Made by a program: the position numbers and the translations under genes. The notes under the pieces are model-generated. The model did no database searches. It was not told where the DNA came from and saw nothing but the letters and a program-made list of their open reading frames with translations. This document shows positions 1-7,853 of a stretch of 17,973 nt of DNA, piece after piece (within the stretch, counting starts at the first letter, position 1; every line of letters begins with the position of its first letter). The stretch is taken from NCBI GenBank assembly GCA_018819085.1, contig JAHJQT010000063.1, positions 1-17,973 of the forward strand, written 5' to 3'. The stretch comes from Patescibacteria group bacterium (GTDB lineage Bacteria > Patescibacteriota > Minisyncoccia > Portnoybacterales > UBA2143).

Positions 1-16
1 AAGGCGCGTCCTATTC
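1..16. repeat. Probable edge of a third copy (C) of the multi-hairpin repeat
   Basis: Read on the minus strand, the first 16 bases are GAATAGGACGCGCCTT. This matches one arm of repeat copy B (plus strand 10845-10860, GAATAGGACGTGCCTT) at 15 of 16 positions. The match overlaps the last codon and stop codon of mnmA, so the repeat arm would supply the mnmA terminator codon. Only the edge is visible, so the rest of the copy is inferred to lie left of the window. The match is short and a chance resemblance is possible. Confidence 0.5.
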
Positions 17-1099
17 TATTACTCCTCCACCTAAACAAACATTACCTTGGTAAAAAACAGCCCATTGGCCAGGAGTTATTGCTTTTTGTGGTTTATTAAA
101 AATTAACTCTAAGGTATTACTATTTTTAATACATAACTTACCAGAACTCCCTTTTTGACCAAAACGTATTTTAGCTTTAACTTTAATCACTTTTTCAGGA
201 ATTTTTCCTGAAATAAAATAATAGTTAGAAATAATAACTTTTTTATTAAAAAGCGCTGAATCGTTTTCTTTATTAACAACTATTAATTGATTTGTTTTTA
301 TATCTTTTTTAACTACCCACCATGGTCCATTAGGTAAATTAATTCCCTTACGTTGTCCTATTGTATAAAAATGCAAACCCTGATGCTTGCCTAAAACATT
401 ACCTTTATTATCAACAATATCTCCCGGTTCAATCCCTATTTCTTTTTTTAAATAATCTTTAATTGATTTATTATCAATAAAACATAAATCTTGACTCTGC
501 CTTATTTTACTAAAAAAATTAAATTTATTTCTTTTTGCTATTTTATAAACCTCTTCCTTGGTATAATCACCCAAGGGAAAAATAATATTTTTTAATTGAT
601 TCTGTTTTAAAAGACAGAGAAAATAACTTTGATCTTTATTACTATCTTTTCCCTTAATAAGTTCATAAAGATTTGTTTTCTTATTTTTTCTTACTTTAGC
701 ATAATGCCCAGTAGCAACATATTTAATATTATTTTTTTTAGCAAATTCAAATAACTTATTAAATTTTACCAAACGATTACAAACTAAACAAGGATTAGGT
801 GTTTTTTTCTTTTTTAAAACAGATAAAAAATACCCCATTACTTTTTTTTCAAAATCAACTCTTTCATCAATAATATGATAAGGAACTTTTAATTTATGAC
901 ATACTTTCTTTGCTATATTAAATGATTCCGTAGAACAGCAAATATTTTCTTTTAATAAATTCTTTTTATTCTTCCAAGAACTATATTTTAAAGAAACGCC
1001 AATTGGCTCATACCCTTGTTTTTTTAGTAATAATAAAGAAACTGACGAATCAACTCCGCCAGATAACCCAACTACTATTTTTTTATTATTACTTTCCAT
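11..1099 (-). CDS. mnmA: tRNA-specific 2-thiouridylase MnmA
   Basis: MnmA adenylates U34 of tRNA-Lys/Glu/Gln and replaces the 2-oxygen with sulfur received from a persulfide relay, in the cytoplasm. The 362 residues match the usual family length. The N-terminal PP-loop SGGVDSS lies near residues 13-19. The two family cysteines are present: C104 in PCLVCN and C206 in QDLCFI, corresponding to the catalytic disulfide pair of E. coli MnmA. GHYA (131-134), DQSYFL (156-161) and the C-terminal TPGQ motif are intact. The ATG start overlaps the 3' end of the uracil-DNA glycosylase gene by 11 bp, which implies cotranscription and possible translational coupling. The TAG stop lies inside a sequence resembling a repeat arm at the window edge. 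Identification is secure. Confidence 0.97.
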   Translation of the reverse strand: MESNNKKIVVGLSGGVDSSVSLLLLKKQGYEPIGVSLKYSSWKNKKNLLKENICCSTESFNIAKKVCHKLKVPYHIIDERVDFEKKVMGYFLSVLKKKKTPNPCLVCNRLVKFNKLFEFAKKNNIKYVATGHYAKVRKNKKTNLYELIKGKDSNKDQSYFLCLLKQNQLKNIIFPLGDYTKEEVYKIAKRNKFNFFSKIRQSQDLCFIDNKSIKDYLKKEIGIEPGDIVDNKGNVLGKHQGLHFYTIGQRKGINLPNGPWWVVKKDIKTNQLIVVNKENDSALFNKKVIISNYYFISGKIPEKVIKVKAKIRFGQKGSSGKLCIKNSNTLELIFNKPQKAITPGQWAVFYQGNVCLGGGVIE

Positions 1100-1679
1100 T
1101 GTATTTCTTAAGAATTTTAAAATCTTCCTTTAAAATATCTTTCATATTCGCATTATATGCAGCAACCGCTGGATGATATAAAGGAATAATTTTTATTTCC
1201 CCAAAAGAAACTTTTACTTTAAAAATTTTACCTCTCATTTTGCTTATCCCTTGAATTTGATCATCTAGATTATATTTCTTCAAGATATGAGAAACAGCAT
1301 AATTACCCAAAGCACCTATAATTTTTGGTTTAATAACTTCTATTTGTTTTTCTAAGTATGAAATACAGGCTTCTATCTCATTTGCTTGAGGATTACGATT
1401 TTCAGGTGGACGACATTTTAAAATATTGCAAATATACACATTTTCTCTTTGAAGTCCAATAGAATTTAAAAGTTCAGTTAAAATATTACCTGATTGTCCA
1501 CAAAAAGGAACACCTGTTTTATCTTCATTAGCACCAGGTGCTTCACCAACAAACATTATTTTTGCTTTGTGATCACCTTGTCCAATAACTGGAAGTGTTC
1601 TCGTCTTAGATAAAGAACATTTTTTACAACCTATTACTTCATCTTTTATTTTTTTTAACAACTCATCTTTTTTACTCAT
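1089..1679 (-). CDS. Type-4 (iron-sulfur) uracil-DNA glycosylase
   Basis: The predicted enzyme removes uracil from DNA to start base-excision repair. Four cysteines, C18, C21, C89 and C105, have the spacing expected for the 4Fe-4S cluster of family-4 UDGs (a CxxC near the N-terminus, then two Cys 16 residues apart). Motif A is present as GEAPGANED, followed by PFCGQSG, and the catalytic motif B as HPAVAAYN near the C-terminus. At 196 aa the length is normal. The family includes proteins first annotated as phage SPO1 DNA polymerase-like. The gene is upstream of mnmA and overlaps it by 11 bp, so the pair is probably one transcript. The ATG start has no Shine-Dalgarno site; a 14-bp perfect palindrome lies just upstream at 1682-1695. 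Confidence 0.95.
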   Translation of the reverse strand: MSKKDELLKKIKDEVIGCKKCSLSKTRTLPVIGQGDHKAKIMFVGEAPGANEDKTGVPFCGQSGNILTELLNSIGLQRENVYICNILKCRPPENRNPQANEIEACISYLEKQIEVIKPKIIGALGNYAVSHILKKYNLDDQIQGISKMRGKIFKVKVSFGEIKIIPLYHPAVAAYNANMKDILKEDFKILKKYNGK

Positions 1680-1681
1680 TT

Positions 1682-1695
1682 TAGTATTAATACTA
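1682..1695. promoter_or_regulatory. AT-rich perfect palindrome upstream of the UDG gene
   Basis: TAGTATTAATACTA is a 14-bp perfect palindrome ending 2 bp before the UDG start codon region. It could overlap a promoter -10 or serve as a dimeric repressor site, but no convincing -35 partner can be placed. Its position argues for a 5' regulatory role; its low complexity argues for chance. Confidence 0.3.
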
Positions 1696-1699
1696 TTTT

Positions 1700-1801
1700 G
1701 TCATTCCGACCTGCCTCAAGCAGAGAGGAATCCCTTAAAGACGGACACGGACACATATGGTGAAGGGATTTCTCCTTTTGCTTCGCTACAGTCGAAATGA
1801 C
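1700..1801. repeat. MITE-like imperfect inverted repeat with GTCATTYCGAC ends
   Basis: The left arm begins GTCATTCCGAC (1700-1710) and continues to GAGGAATCCCTT (1725-1736). The right arm mirrors it as AAGGGATTTCTC (1763-1774) and GTCGAAATGAC (1791-1801). Matching ends and matching inner blocks make a hairpin-capable unit of about 100 bp. Similar GTCATT...GGAATCCCTT units are dispersed in many bacterial genomes. No transposase is nearby, so mobility would have to be supplied in trans. Confidence 0.65.
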
Positions 1802-1810
1802 AAGACTTTT

Positions 1811-1885
1811 GTCATCCCCAACCCCGATGTCATCCCCAACTTGATTGGGGATCCAGACCTGGATTCCCGCTTTCGCGGGAATGAC
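1811..1885. repeat. Cluster of GTCATCCCC / GTCATTCCCGC palindromic repeats
   Basis: GTCATCCCCAAC occurs twice, at 1812 and 1830. The second starts a hairpin with an 8-bp stem, ATCCCCAA (1832-1839) and TTGGGGAT (1845-1852), loop CTTGA. A second hairpin follows: ATTCCCGC (1863-1870), loop TTTC, GCGGGAAT (1875-1882), then GAC. This resembles the REP-like GTCATTCCCGCGAAAGCGGGAAT unit that is widespread in bacteria. Open frames across it encode the FPRKRES-type peptide typical of translated repeats and are not genes. With the unit at 1700-1801 it fills most of the gene-free stretch 1680-2000. Confidence 0.8.
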
Positions 1886-1960
1886 AGATGCGGGACGGGA
1901 ATAACATCGGAGAAACTTAATATGAGTTCATTATTATCTATAATATCATAATTAAGAAAT

Positions 1961-1991
1961 AAAAAAAGCGAGTACAAGAGCGCCCGCATTT
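1961..1991 (-). terminator. Intrinsic terminator after the deoxyribosyltransferase-like gene
   Basis: On the minus strand, 9 bp after the stop at 2001, AAA(T)GCGGG pairs with CTCGCTTT across a 10-base loop (one bulge, one G-U pair). It is followed by a T-rich run (1961-1967 are all A on the plus strand). It would end the hppA transcript. The stem is modest. Confidence 0.5.
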
Positions 1992-2000
1992 AAGTATCTT

Positions 2001-2390
2001 TTATTTATCTATTTCTTTTAATACTTCTTCAATATTATTTTTTAAATTTATTGACGGATGGAAATGAAACATAGAACGCTCTTTATGATCTCCTATAATA
2101 TAAATTTTTGGTTTGTTAAATTCAACATGTGAAGCAATTGCAACACCTAATTCTGTATACATTCCTGTTCCAACTTCATCACTTATCATAATAAAAATAT
2201 CGCTATTTTTAACTCCTTTAACATCTTCAGTAGCATATTGACTAGCTATTTCTTGATTTTCTTTATATGGTTTAATTCTTTTATGCAACGTCCAATCAGA
2301 ACTTATTTTATGTCCTTTGTTTATAAATAATTTATATAACTTTTTTACTTCTTCTTTTTTATGAAATCTGGAAGCAATATATATTTTCAT
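2001..2390 (-). CDS. Nucleoside 2-deoxyribosyltransferase-like protein
   Basis: This 129-aa protein starts with a beta-strand and turn (KIYIASRF) typical of the nucleoside 2-deoxyribosyltransferase-like Rossmann fold. A middle segment NSDIFIMISD leads into GTGMYTELGVA (75-85), matching the family pattern in which a Gly-rich turn precedes the nucleophilic Glu, here probably E80. Characterised relatives exchange or hydrolyse the N-glycosidic bond of deoxynucleosides, but many short members are of unknown substrate. The start codon is only 2 bp after the hppA stop, so translation is probably coupled to the pyrophosphatase. A terminator follows. The fold call is reasonably firm; the reaction is inferred. 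Confidence 0.7.
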   Translation of the reverse strand: MKIYIASRFHKKEEVKKLYKLFINKGHKISSDWTLHKRIKPYKENQEIASQYATEDVKGVKNSDIFIMISDEVGTGMYTELGVAIASHVEFNKPKIYIIGDHKERSMFHFHPSINLKNNIEEVLKEIDK

Positions 2391-2392
2391 TA

Positions 2393-4351
2393 TTATAACA
2401 ACGGCGCGATGATTAACGCTATAATAGCCATTAATTTAATTAAAATATTTAATGATGGGCCAGCAGTATCTTTGAAAGGATCACCTACTGTATCACCCAC
2501 CACAGCCGCCTTATGCGCTTCTGAACCCTTACCGCCTAAATTACCCGCTTCAATATATTTCTTAGCATTATCCCAAGAACCTCCTGCATTAGCCATTGTT
2601 ACTGCTAATAAGAATCCTGAAACAATAGAACCAGCTAATAGGCCAGCTAAAGCAGCTGCGCCAAGAATAAAACCAACTAAAACTGGAGCTAAGATACTTA
2701 AAACACTTGGTAAAATCATTTCTCTTAAAGCTGCTTTCGTACTAATATCAATACACCTATTGTAATCTGGCTCTGTTTCGCCTGTCATAATACCCTTGAT
2801 TGTTTTAAATTGCCTACGCACTTCTTTAACCATAGCCATAGCTGCCTTACTTACTGCTTGGAGAGCAAACGAAGAAAAAACAAAAGGCATTAATCCTCCT
2901 AAAAATAAACCAATAATAACCTTATAATTCAATAAATCAATAAATGGTAAATTAACCATTTGTCCATAACTTATCATTAAAACTAATGCAGTTAAAGCTG
3001 CTGCACCGATAGCAAAACCCTTACCAATAGCAGCTGTTGTATTTCCAATCGCATCTAATTCTTCAGCTCTTATACGAACTTCTTTGTCCATTCCTGCCAT
3101 TTCTGCAATACCAGCCGCATTATCAACAACGGGTCCAAAAGTATTAGTTGCCAAAGTCATTCCTAAAGTAGAAAGCATTCCTACTGCAGCAATAGCAATT
3201 CCAAAAAGTTGACTCCATTGATATGCAAAAAAGATAACAATTGAAACAATAATTACTGGAACAACTGTACTTAATAATCCTAAAGCAAATCCAGAAATAA
3301 TATTTGTACCTGCGCCTGTCTCAGCTGCTTTTGCTACTTTCTGTGTTAAACGATATTTATTTGAAGTAAAATATTCTGTAACTAAACCAATAATTAATCC
3401 TGCTAATAATCCTGCTAAAAAAGCATAAAAAATATTTATTCCAAAATCAAGATGTTTTATTAATCCATAGGAACTGACAGCCATTAAGATAGTAGCAATC
3501 CAAATTCCTCTATTTAAAATCTTATGACCTGAACCAATAGATCCCATTTTAACAAAAATATTACTAATTAAACTAATAATAATTCCTGTACCTGCTAAAA
3601 CCATTGGCAAAAGAATTCCCCTATCTCCAATAGCTACAACCGAACCAATAACCATAGCAGCAATAATACTATCAACATAACTTTCAAATAAATCAGCTCC
3701 CATACCTGCAACATCACCTACATTATCTCCAACATTATCAGCAATCGTAGCCGGATTACGTGGATCATCTTCTGGAATTCCTTTTTCTACTTTACCAACT
3801 AAATCAGCTCCAACATCAGCTGCTTTAGTATAAATTCCTCCACCAACCCTAGCAAAAAGAGCTACGCTTGAAGCTCCAAAACCAAAACCATAAATAATAG
3901 TTGGTTCTCTGAAGATAATATACAAGATGGTTATTCCAAGTAAACCAAGACCAACAACACTCATTGACATAACTGTACCACTATTAAAAGCAACACTAAG
4001 TCCTGGTCTAATACTATTTTTTAATCTTTCAGCTGTTCTTACATTTGCAAGCACTGCAACCCTCATTCCTATCTGTCCCGCTAAAGCGCTTAAAAGTGCT
4101 CCTAGAATAAAAGCTAAAGCCGTTTTAGGACCAAGGAAATAATAAATTAATGCACTGATAACTATAACAAAAATGAATAATATCTTATATTCTCTATTTA
4201 AAAAGGCCATTGCCCCTTGTCTTATAACCTCACTAATACGCTCAGCTTTTTTTGAAACAACTTCTTGTTTTTTTATACGCCAAGCTAAAAAACCAGCAAA
4301 AATTAAAGCGATAACCGAAGATGCTAAGCAGAAATATATTTGTATAGACAT
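2393..4351 (-). CDS. hppA: Membrane-bound ion-translocating pyrophosphatase HppA
   Basis: HppA hydrolyses cytoplasmic pyrophosphate and pumps H+ or Na+ outward across the membrane. The 652 residues form many hydrophobic helices, slightly fewer than the usual 660-720. The signature DVGADLVGKVE (179-189) and the substrate Asp cluster DNVGDNVGD (205-213) are intact. In GNTTAAIGKGF the K+-determining positions are Ala440 and Gly443, not Lys/Thr, which marks the K+-dependent class. The ion-gate Glu is E223 (LFESY), the position used by Na+ pumps and some H+ pumps, with an acidic D227 one turn later where plant-type pumps have Glu. Ion choice cannot be settled from this. No Shine-Dalgarno site is visible before the ATG. 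Confidence 0.97.
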   Translation of the reverse strand: MSIQIYFCLASSVIALIFAGFLAWRIKKQEVVSKKAERISEVIRQGAMAFLNREYKILFIFVIVISALIYYFLGPKTALAFILGALLSALAGQIGMRVAVLANVRTAERLKNSIRPGLSVAFNSGTVMSMSVVGLGLLGITILYIIFREPTIIYGFGFGASSVALFARVGGGIYTKAADVGADLVGKVEKGIPEDDPRNPATIADNVGDNVGDVAGMGADLFESYVDSIIAAMVIGSVVAIGDRGILLPMVLAGTGIIISLISNIFVKMGSIGSGHKILNRGIWIATILMAVSSYGLIKHLDFGINIFYAFLAGLLAGLIIGLVTEYFTSNKYRLTQKVAKAAETGAGTNIISGFALGLLSTVVPVIIVSIVIFFAYQWSQLFGIAIAAVGMLSTLGMTLATNTFGPVVDNAAGIAEMAGMDKEVRIRAEELDAIGNTTAAIGKGFAIGAAALTALVLMISYGQMVNLPFIDLLNYKVIIGLFLGGLMPFVFSSFALQAVSKAAMAMVKEVRRQFKTIKGIMTGETEPDYNRCIDISTKAALREMILPSVLSILAPVLVGFILGAAALAGLLAGSIVSGFLLAVTMANAGGSWDNAKKYIEAGNLGGKGSEAHKAAVVGDTVGDPFKDTAGPSLNILIKLMAIIALIIAPLL

Positions 4352-4397
4352 AATTTTTGAAAACTAGTTAAATTTATTATTTATCATTTATTACCTT

Positions 4398-4425
4398 ATT
4401 CTACACATTTTATCTAAAATTTCAA
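4398..4425 (-). promoter_or_regulatory. Candidate sigma-70-type promoter of hppA
   Basis: On the minus strand TTGAAA (4420-4425) and TAGAAT (4398-4403) are separated by 16 bp and lie about 46 bp upstream of the hppA ATG. Each hexamer is close to consensus. The promoter lies just downstream of repeat copy A, so hppA has its own start rather than depending on the ABC operon. Confidence 0.55.
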
Positions 4426-4441
4426 GAGATATATGTTATCT

Positions 4442-4623
4442 AAGCTATGTCTTAAAAAGATGGGCAGGCGTGGCCTTACAGAGCTACATCCTTGCAAAAG
4501 CAAGGTTGTGCGAATAAGGCCGTGCCTGGTCAGATTTCTTAAAGACATTCATAGGACACGCCTTGACGAGTACACCCTTCCGTCCTCCGAACGTAAGGAT
4601 GTAGCTCTGTAAGGCCATGCCTG
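4442..4623. repeat. Structured multi-hairpin repeat, copy A
   Basis: The outer end at 4442-4469 matches the left flank of copy B (10809-10836) at 24 of 28 positions. Inside, 4465-4528 is 63/64 identical to the reverse complement of 10946-11009. Positions 4550-4608 match the reverse complement of 10862-10921 with three differences. The first hairpin pairs 4465-4478 with 4515-4528 and contains an inner perfect hairpin, CCTTGC AAAA GCAAGG (4490-4505). The extreme 29-base arms 4465-4493 and 4595-4623 are inverted copies with one mismatch. The right end stops 9 bp before the permease stop codon. No T-run follows, so it is not a standard intrinsic terminator on either strand. Confidence 0.9.
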
Positions 4624-4632
4624 TTTATATTT

Positions 4633-5895
4633 CTATTCCTTCCTCATTGCTTCAATAGGGCTTAATTTAGATGCTTTTCTTGCAGGATAAATTCCGAAAA
4701 TCAAACCAATAGCCATAGAAACTAAAAAAGCTGAAATAATCGCTAACCAAGAAATAGTTATTGGCCAACCAGATAAACCCTGTGCTCTAACAACAAAACT
4801 AGTAATTAATGAGATTACTATTCCAATAATAATGCCTATAAATCCGCCCAAACATGTAATAACTAAACCTTCAATTAAGAATTGCCAGAGAATAGCTTTT
4901 TTTGTAGCACCTAATGATTTCCGTAAACCAATTTCTTTAGTGCGTTCACTAACTGAAACTAACATAATATTCATAATTCCAATACCACCGACTAATAAGG
5001 AAATAGCTGCTAAGAATCCTAATAATAGATTTAAAATAACACTAACTTGATTAACCTGATCTAAAATTTCAGTCATAGTGGTAATTTGAAAATCATCTTT
5101 TGCCGGATCTTTAATATTATGATTTTTACGTAACATTCTAGATATTTCTTCTATGGCTTGAGTAGAATAACTTTGATCTTTAATAACTAAAACTATTTCT
5201 GATAAGTAATTAATTCCTAAGATTTGCTTTAACGCAGTTTGTAGTGGAATATACAAAAAATCATTAATATCAATTCCGCCCATAATTACTCCCCCTTGTG
5301 GCTCAAAAGATCCAACTATTTTAAAATTCTGTCCCTTAATTTTAATTTTTTTTCCTAAAAAATCTTTTCCATCAAAAAATTTTTCAACTAATCCACTGCC
5401 TAGGACAACTACCTTAGCTAATCCATCATCCTCGCTTTGATTAAAAAAACGCCCGTTTGCTATTTTAGCTATTTTCATAACCTGAGGATAATCAGCACTT
5501 GTACCATAAATTAAGACTTGCTTCTCTTCTCCACCATAAGCCACCCATTCTTGTCCAATAGCTTGCCCTGCGACTGATTCAATATACGGAAATCTTTCTT
5601 TATCTTTAAGCGCTTCAACATCTTTATGTTTCAAAGTAGTTATTTTAACTCCTTGAACCATAGACATAGCTGTGCTAATTTGATCAGCCCCGGGAATTTT
5701 AATAGCAATATCAAGAAGATTTGGACCAAATGCTTCAACTTCACTAGTCACAAGTCCTTTTAACCCTTGACCTAAGGAAAGAATAATTACTACAGCTGCA
5801 ACTCCAATAACAATTCCTAAAATAGAAAAAAAACTACGTAACTTATTCGTCTTTAAAGCAATAATTGATTGTTTAAATATTAAAAATAAATTCAT
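4633..5895 (-). CDS. MacB/FtsX-type ABC transporter permease (second copy)
   Basis: This 420-aa permease has the MacB layout: one N-terminal membrane helix (about 17-43, with LGIVIGVAAVV), a large extracytoplasmic MacB_PCD-like domain (about 45-270), then three C-terminal helices beginning GGIGIMNIMLVSV and including the coupling sequence ERTKEIGLRKSLGA. It ends with PARKASKLSPIEAMR, the usual FtsX-family tail. It has no ATPase domain, unlike E. coli MacB, and would use the ATPase at 7130-7846. Its start codon overlaps the stop of the preceding paralogous permease by one base (TAATG), so translation is coupled. The two permeases probably form a heterodimer, as LolC/LolE do. The cargo is unknown. 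Confidence 0.9.
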   Translation of the reverse strand: MNLFLIFKQSIIALKTNKLRSFFSILGIVIGVAAVVIILSLGQGLKGLVTSEVEAFGPNLLDIAIKIPGADQISTAMSMVQGVKITTLKHKDVEALKDKERFPYIESVAGQAIGQEWVAYGGEEKQVLIYGTSADYPQVMKIAKIANGRFFNQSEDDGLAKVVVLGSGLVEKFFDGKDFLGKKIKIKGQNFKIVGSFEPQGGVIMGGIDINDFLYIPLQTALKQILGINYLSEIVLVIKDQSYSTQAIEEISRMLRKNHNIKDPAKDDFQITTMTEILDQVNQVSVILNLLLGFLAAISLLVGGIGIMNIMLVSVSERTKEIGLRKSLGATKKAILWQFLIEGLVITCLGGFIGIIIGIVISLITSFVVRAQGLSGWPITISWLAIISAFLVSMAIGLIFGIYPARKASKLSPIEAMRKE

Positions 5896-7127
5896 TATTC
5901 ATATCTTAATGCTTTAATAGCATTTAACTTAGATGCTCTACTTGCAGGCCAAAGACCAAAAATCAAGCCAATAATAATAGCCATCATCGTAGAGATTAAA
6001 ACAGAAACTGGCGTCACAATAAATTTCCAATCATATCCGAAATAATTAACTCCAATAGTAATTGCCCAAGCAATTAAAATTCCTGTAATAATTCCGATTA
6101 ATCCACCCATTAAAGTCATTGTTGCACTTTCTATTAAAAATTGGAAAAGAATATTCTTACGTTTAGCTCCTATAGCTTTACGTAAACCAATTTCTCTAGT
6201 TCTTTCATTAACAGAAACAAACATTATATTCATAATCCCTATTCCTCCAACAATTAAAGATATAGCAGCCACGGCAGCTAAGAACATTTTTAATGCTTGT
6301 GTAATTGTGCCCAACATATCCAACGCTTGATCGGTGCTTCTTATAGAAAAGTCATCTTTAATTGGGTCTTTTATATTATGCCTAAATCTAATAGTACTTT
6401 TTACTCTACTAATAGCCGATTCTATATTCTCTTCTTTATCAATTTTCGCTCTAATAAAAGCTAAGTGGTTAACTCCTAAAAGAAGCTTTTGAGATGTTTT
6501 TATTGGAACAAAAACCTGCTCATCTTGATTTTGAAAAGCTACTACACCACGTTCTTCCATTACTCCGATCACTTTAAAGCTTACTTGATTAATTTTAACT
6601 CTTTTATCAATTGGATTATCATCACCAAAAAGCTCTTTTTTTACTTCACTGCCAAGAACAACTACACGTGCCAAGCTATCAATTTCATCTTGTCTAAAAA
6701 ATCTTCCCGAATCAACAGTGGTCTCTTCAACAATAATATATCCTTCTGAGACCCCCATGTAATTATAATCTTTTGATTTATTTAAATAGCTAATTGATCC
6801 ACGACCATTTAAATAAGAACAAACTGCCACAATATGAGGCAGTTTTTCTAAAGCCAAAGCATCTTCATGTTTAAGAGTGGTTATTTCAATGCCAAACATA
6901 GCAGCTGGAGGACCTGCCTCATCAGAAGCTCCAGGTAAAACACCAATTAAATTACTACCCATAGCGCGTACTTGCGCTAAAAGTAAATCCTGTGCACTCG
7001 CACCTACTGACATTATTGAGATAACAGCAGCAACACCAATAATAATGCCAAGCATTGTTAAAAAAGAACGACTCTTTTTTAACAACAAATTCTTTAAACT
7101 TAATTTAATAGTTTCAAATAAATACAT
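5895..7127 (-). CDS. MacB/FtsX-type ABC transporter permease (first copy)
   Basis: The 410-aa protein is a paralogue of the next gene with the same architecture: N-terminal helix (LGIIIGVAAVISIMSVG), extracytoplasmic domain to about residue 265, and three C-terminal helices with GGIGIMNIMFVSV and ERTREIGLRKAIGA. The C-terminus, PASRASKLNAIKALR, is the standard FtsX ending. It follows the ATPase gene by 2 bp and overlaps the downstream permease by one base. Both copies keep the full conserved frame, so neither looks degenerate. The difference in their extracytoplasmic domains suggests distinct roles within one heterodimer. Confidence 0.9.
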   Translation of the reverse strand: MYLFETIKLSLKNLLLKKSRSFLTMLGIIIGVAAVISIMSVGASAQDLLLAQVRAMGSNLIGVLPGASDEAGPPAAMFGIEITTLKHEDALALEKLPHIVAVCSYLNGRGSISYLNKSKDYNYMGVSEGYIIVEETTVDSGRFFRQDEIDSLARVVVLGSEVKKELFGDDNPIDKRVKINQVSFKVIGVMEERGVVAFQNQDEQVFVPIKTSQKLLLGVNHLAFIRAKIDKEENIESAISRVKSTIRFRHNIKDPIKDDFSIRSTDQALDMLGTITQALKMFLAAVAAISLIVGGIGIMNIMFVSVNERTREIGLRKAIGAKRKNILFQFLIESATMTLMGGLIGIITGILIAWAITIGVNYFGYDWKFIVTPVSVLISTMMAIIIGLIFGLWPASRASKLNAIKALRYE

Positions 7128-7129
7128 AA

Positions 7130-7846
7130 TTACTTCTTTAATCCATTTTTAGCCAAGTGCTGATTGCCAACTTTTTCATCAGAAATAATTTTTCCATCTT
7201 TTAAAACCATAATCCGCCTAGCGCATTCAGCCACATATTTTTCATGAGTAACCATTAAAATAGTATGACCATCTTCATTTAAATCTTGTAAGATTTCCAT
7301 AACTTCTTGACCTGATTTACTATCTAAATTACCAGTAGGTTCATCAGCTAAAATTAAACGAGGTTTGTTGATTAACGCGCGTACAATTGCTACACGCTGT
7401 TGTTCTCCTCCAGAAAGCTGATTAGGATTATGACCAATTCTTTCAGATAATCCAACCTTATTTAAAAGATCAAGAGCTTTTTTCTCTGTTTTCTTTTTAT
7501 TTAAATTAGGCGTATAAATAGTTGGCAGTAAAACATTATCCAAAACAGAAGTTCGTGCTAAAAGATTATATGATTGAAAAATAAAACCAATTTTCTGATT
7601 TCTAATTTCAGCTAATTGATCATCGTCAAAATTACTAGCATCCTGATCATCAAAAATATACTTTCCAGAAGTTAATTTATCTAAAAAACCAATAATATGC
7701 ATTAATGTTGATTTTCCAGAACCAGAAGATCCCATAACAGCTAAAAATTCACCTTTATCAATTTCAAAAGAAACCCCGCGCAAGGCCGGGGTTACTAGTC
7801 CATCATCAATATAATCTTTTGTAATATTATCTATCTTTATAAGCAT
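7130..7846 (-). CDS. MacB/LolD-type ABC transporter ATPase
   Basis: This 238-aa nucleotide-binding subunit has all motifs: Walker A GSSGSGKST (39-47), Q-loop Gln at 91, signature LSGGEQQ (144-150), Walker B LILADE (164-169), D-loop around NLD (173-175) and switch His201 in VTHE. The pattern belongs to the MacB/LolD/FtsE branch, whose members drive mechanotransmission or extrusion rather than classical import. It lies between the adaptor gene (7 bp upstream) and two permease genes (2 bp downstream), so it should power that complex. No Shine-Dalgarno site is seen; translation may depend on coupling. Confidence 0.95.
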   Translation of the reverse strand: MLIKIDNITKDYIDDGLVTPALRGVSFEIDKGEFLAVMGSSGSGKSTLMHIIGFLDKLTSGKYIFDDQDASNFDDDQLAEIRNQKIGFIFQSYNLLARTSVLDNVLLPTIYTPNLNKKKTEKKALDLLNKVGLSERIGHNPNQLSGGEQQRVAIVRALINKPRLILADEPTGNLDSKSGQEVMEILQDLNEDGHTILMVTHEKYVAECARRIMVLKDGKIISDEKVGNQHLAKNGLKK

Positions 7847-7853
7847 AATATTA

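Noticed and set aside
1757..1989. Open frames on both strands of 64 and 67 codons
   Set aside because: They translate the palindromic repeats (FPRKRES-type peptide) and have no start-site signals; they are repeat artefacts.
4442..4623. Copy A as a simple intrinsic terminator of the ABC operon
   Set aside because: The hairpins are strong but no T-run follows the stem on the minus strand, and the element is repeated elsewhere away from operon ends (copy B lies upstream of the operon).
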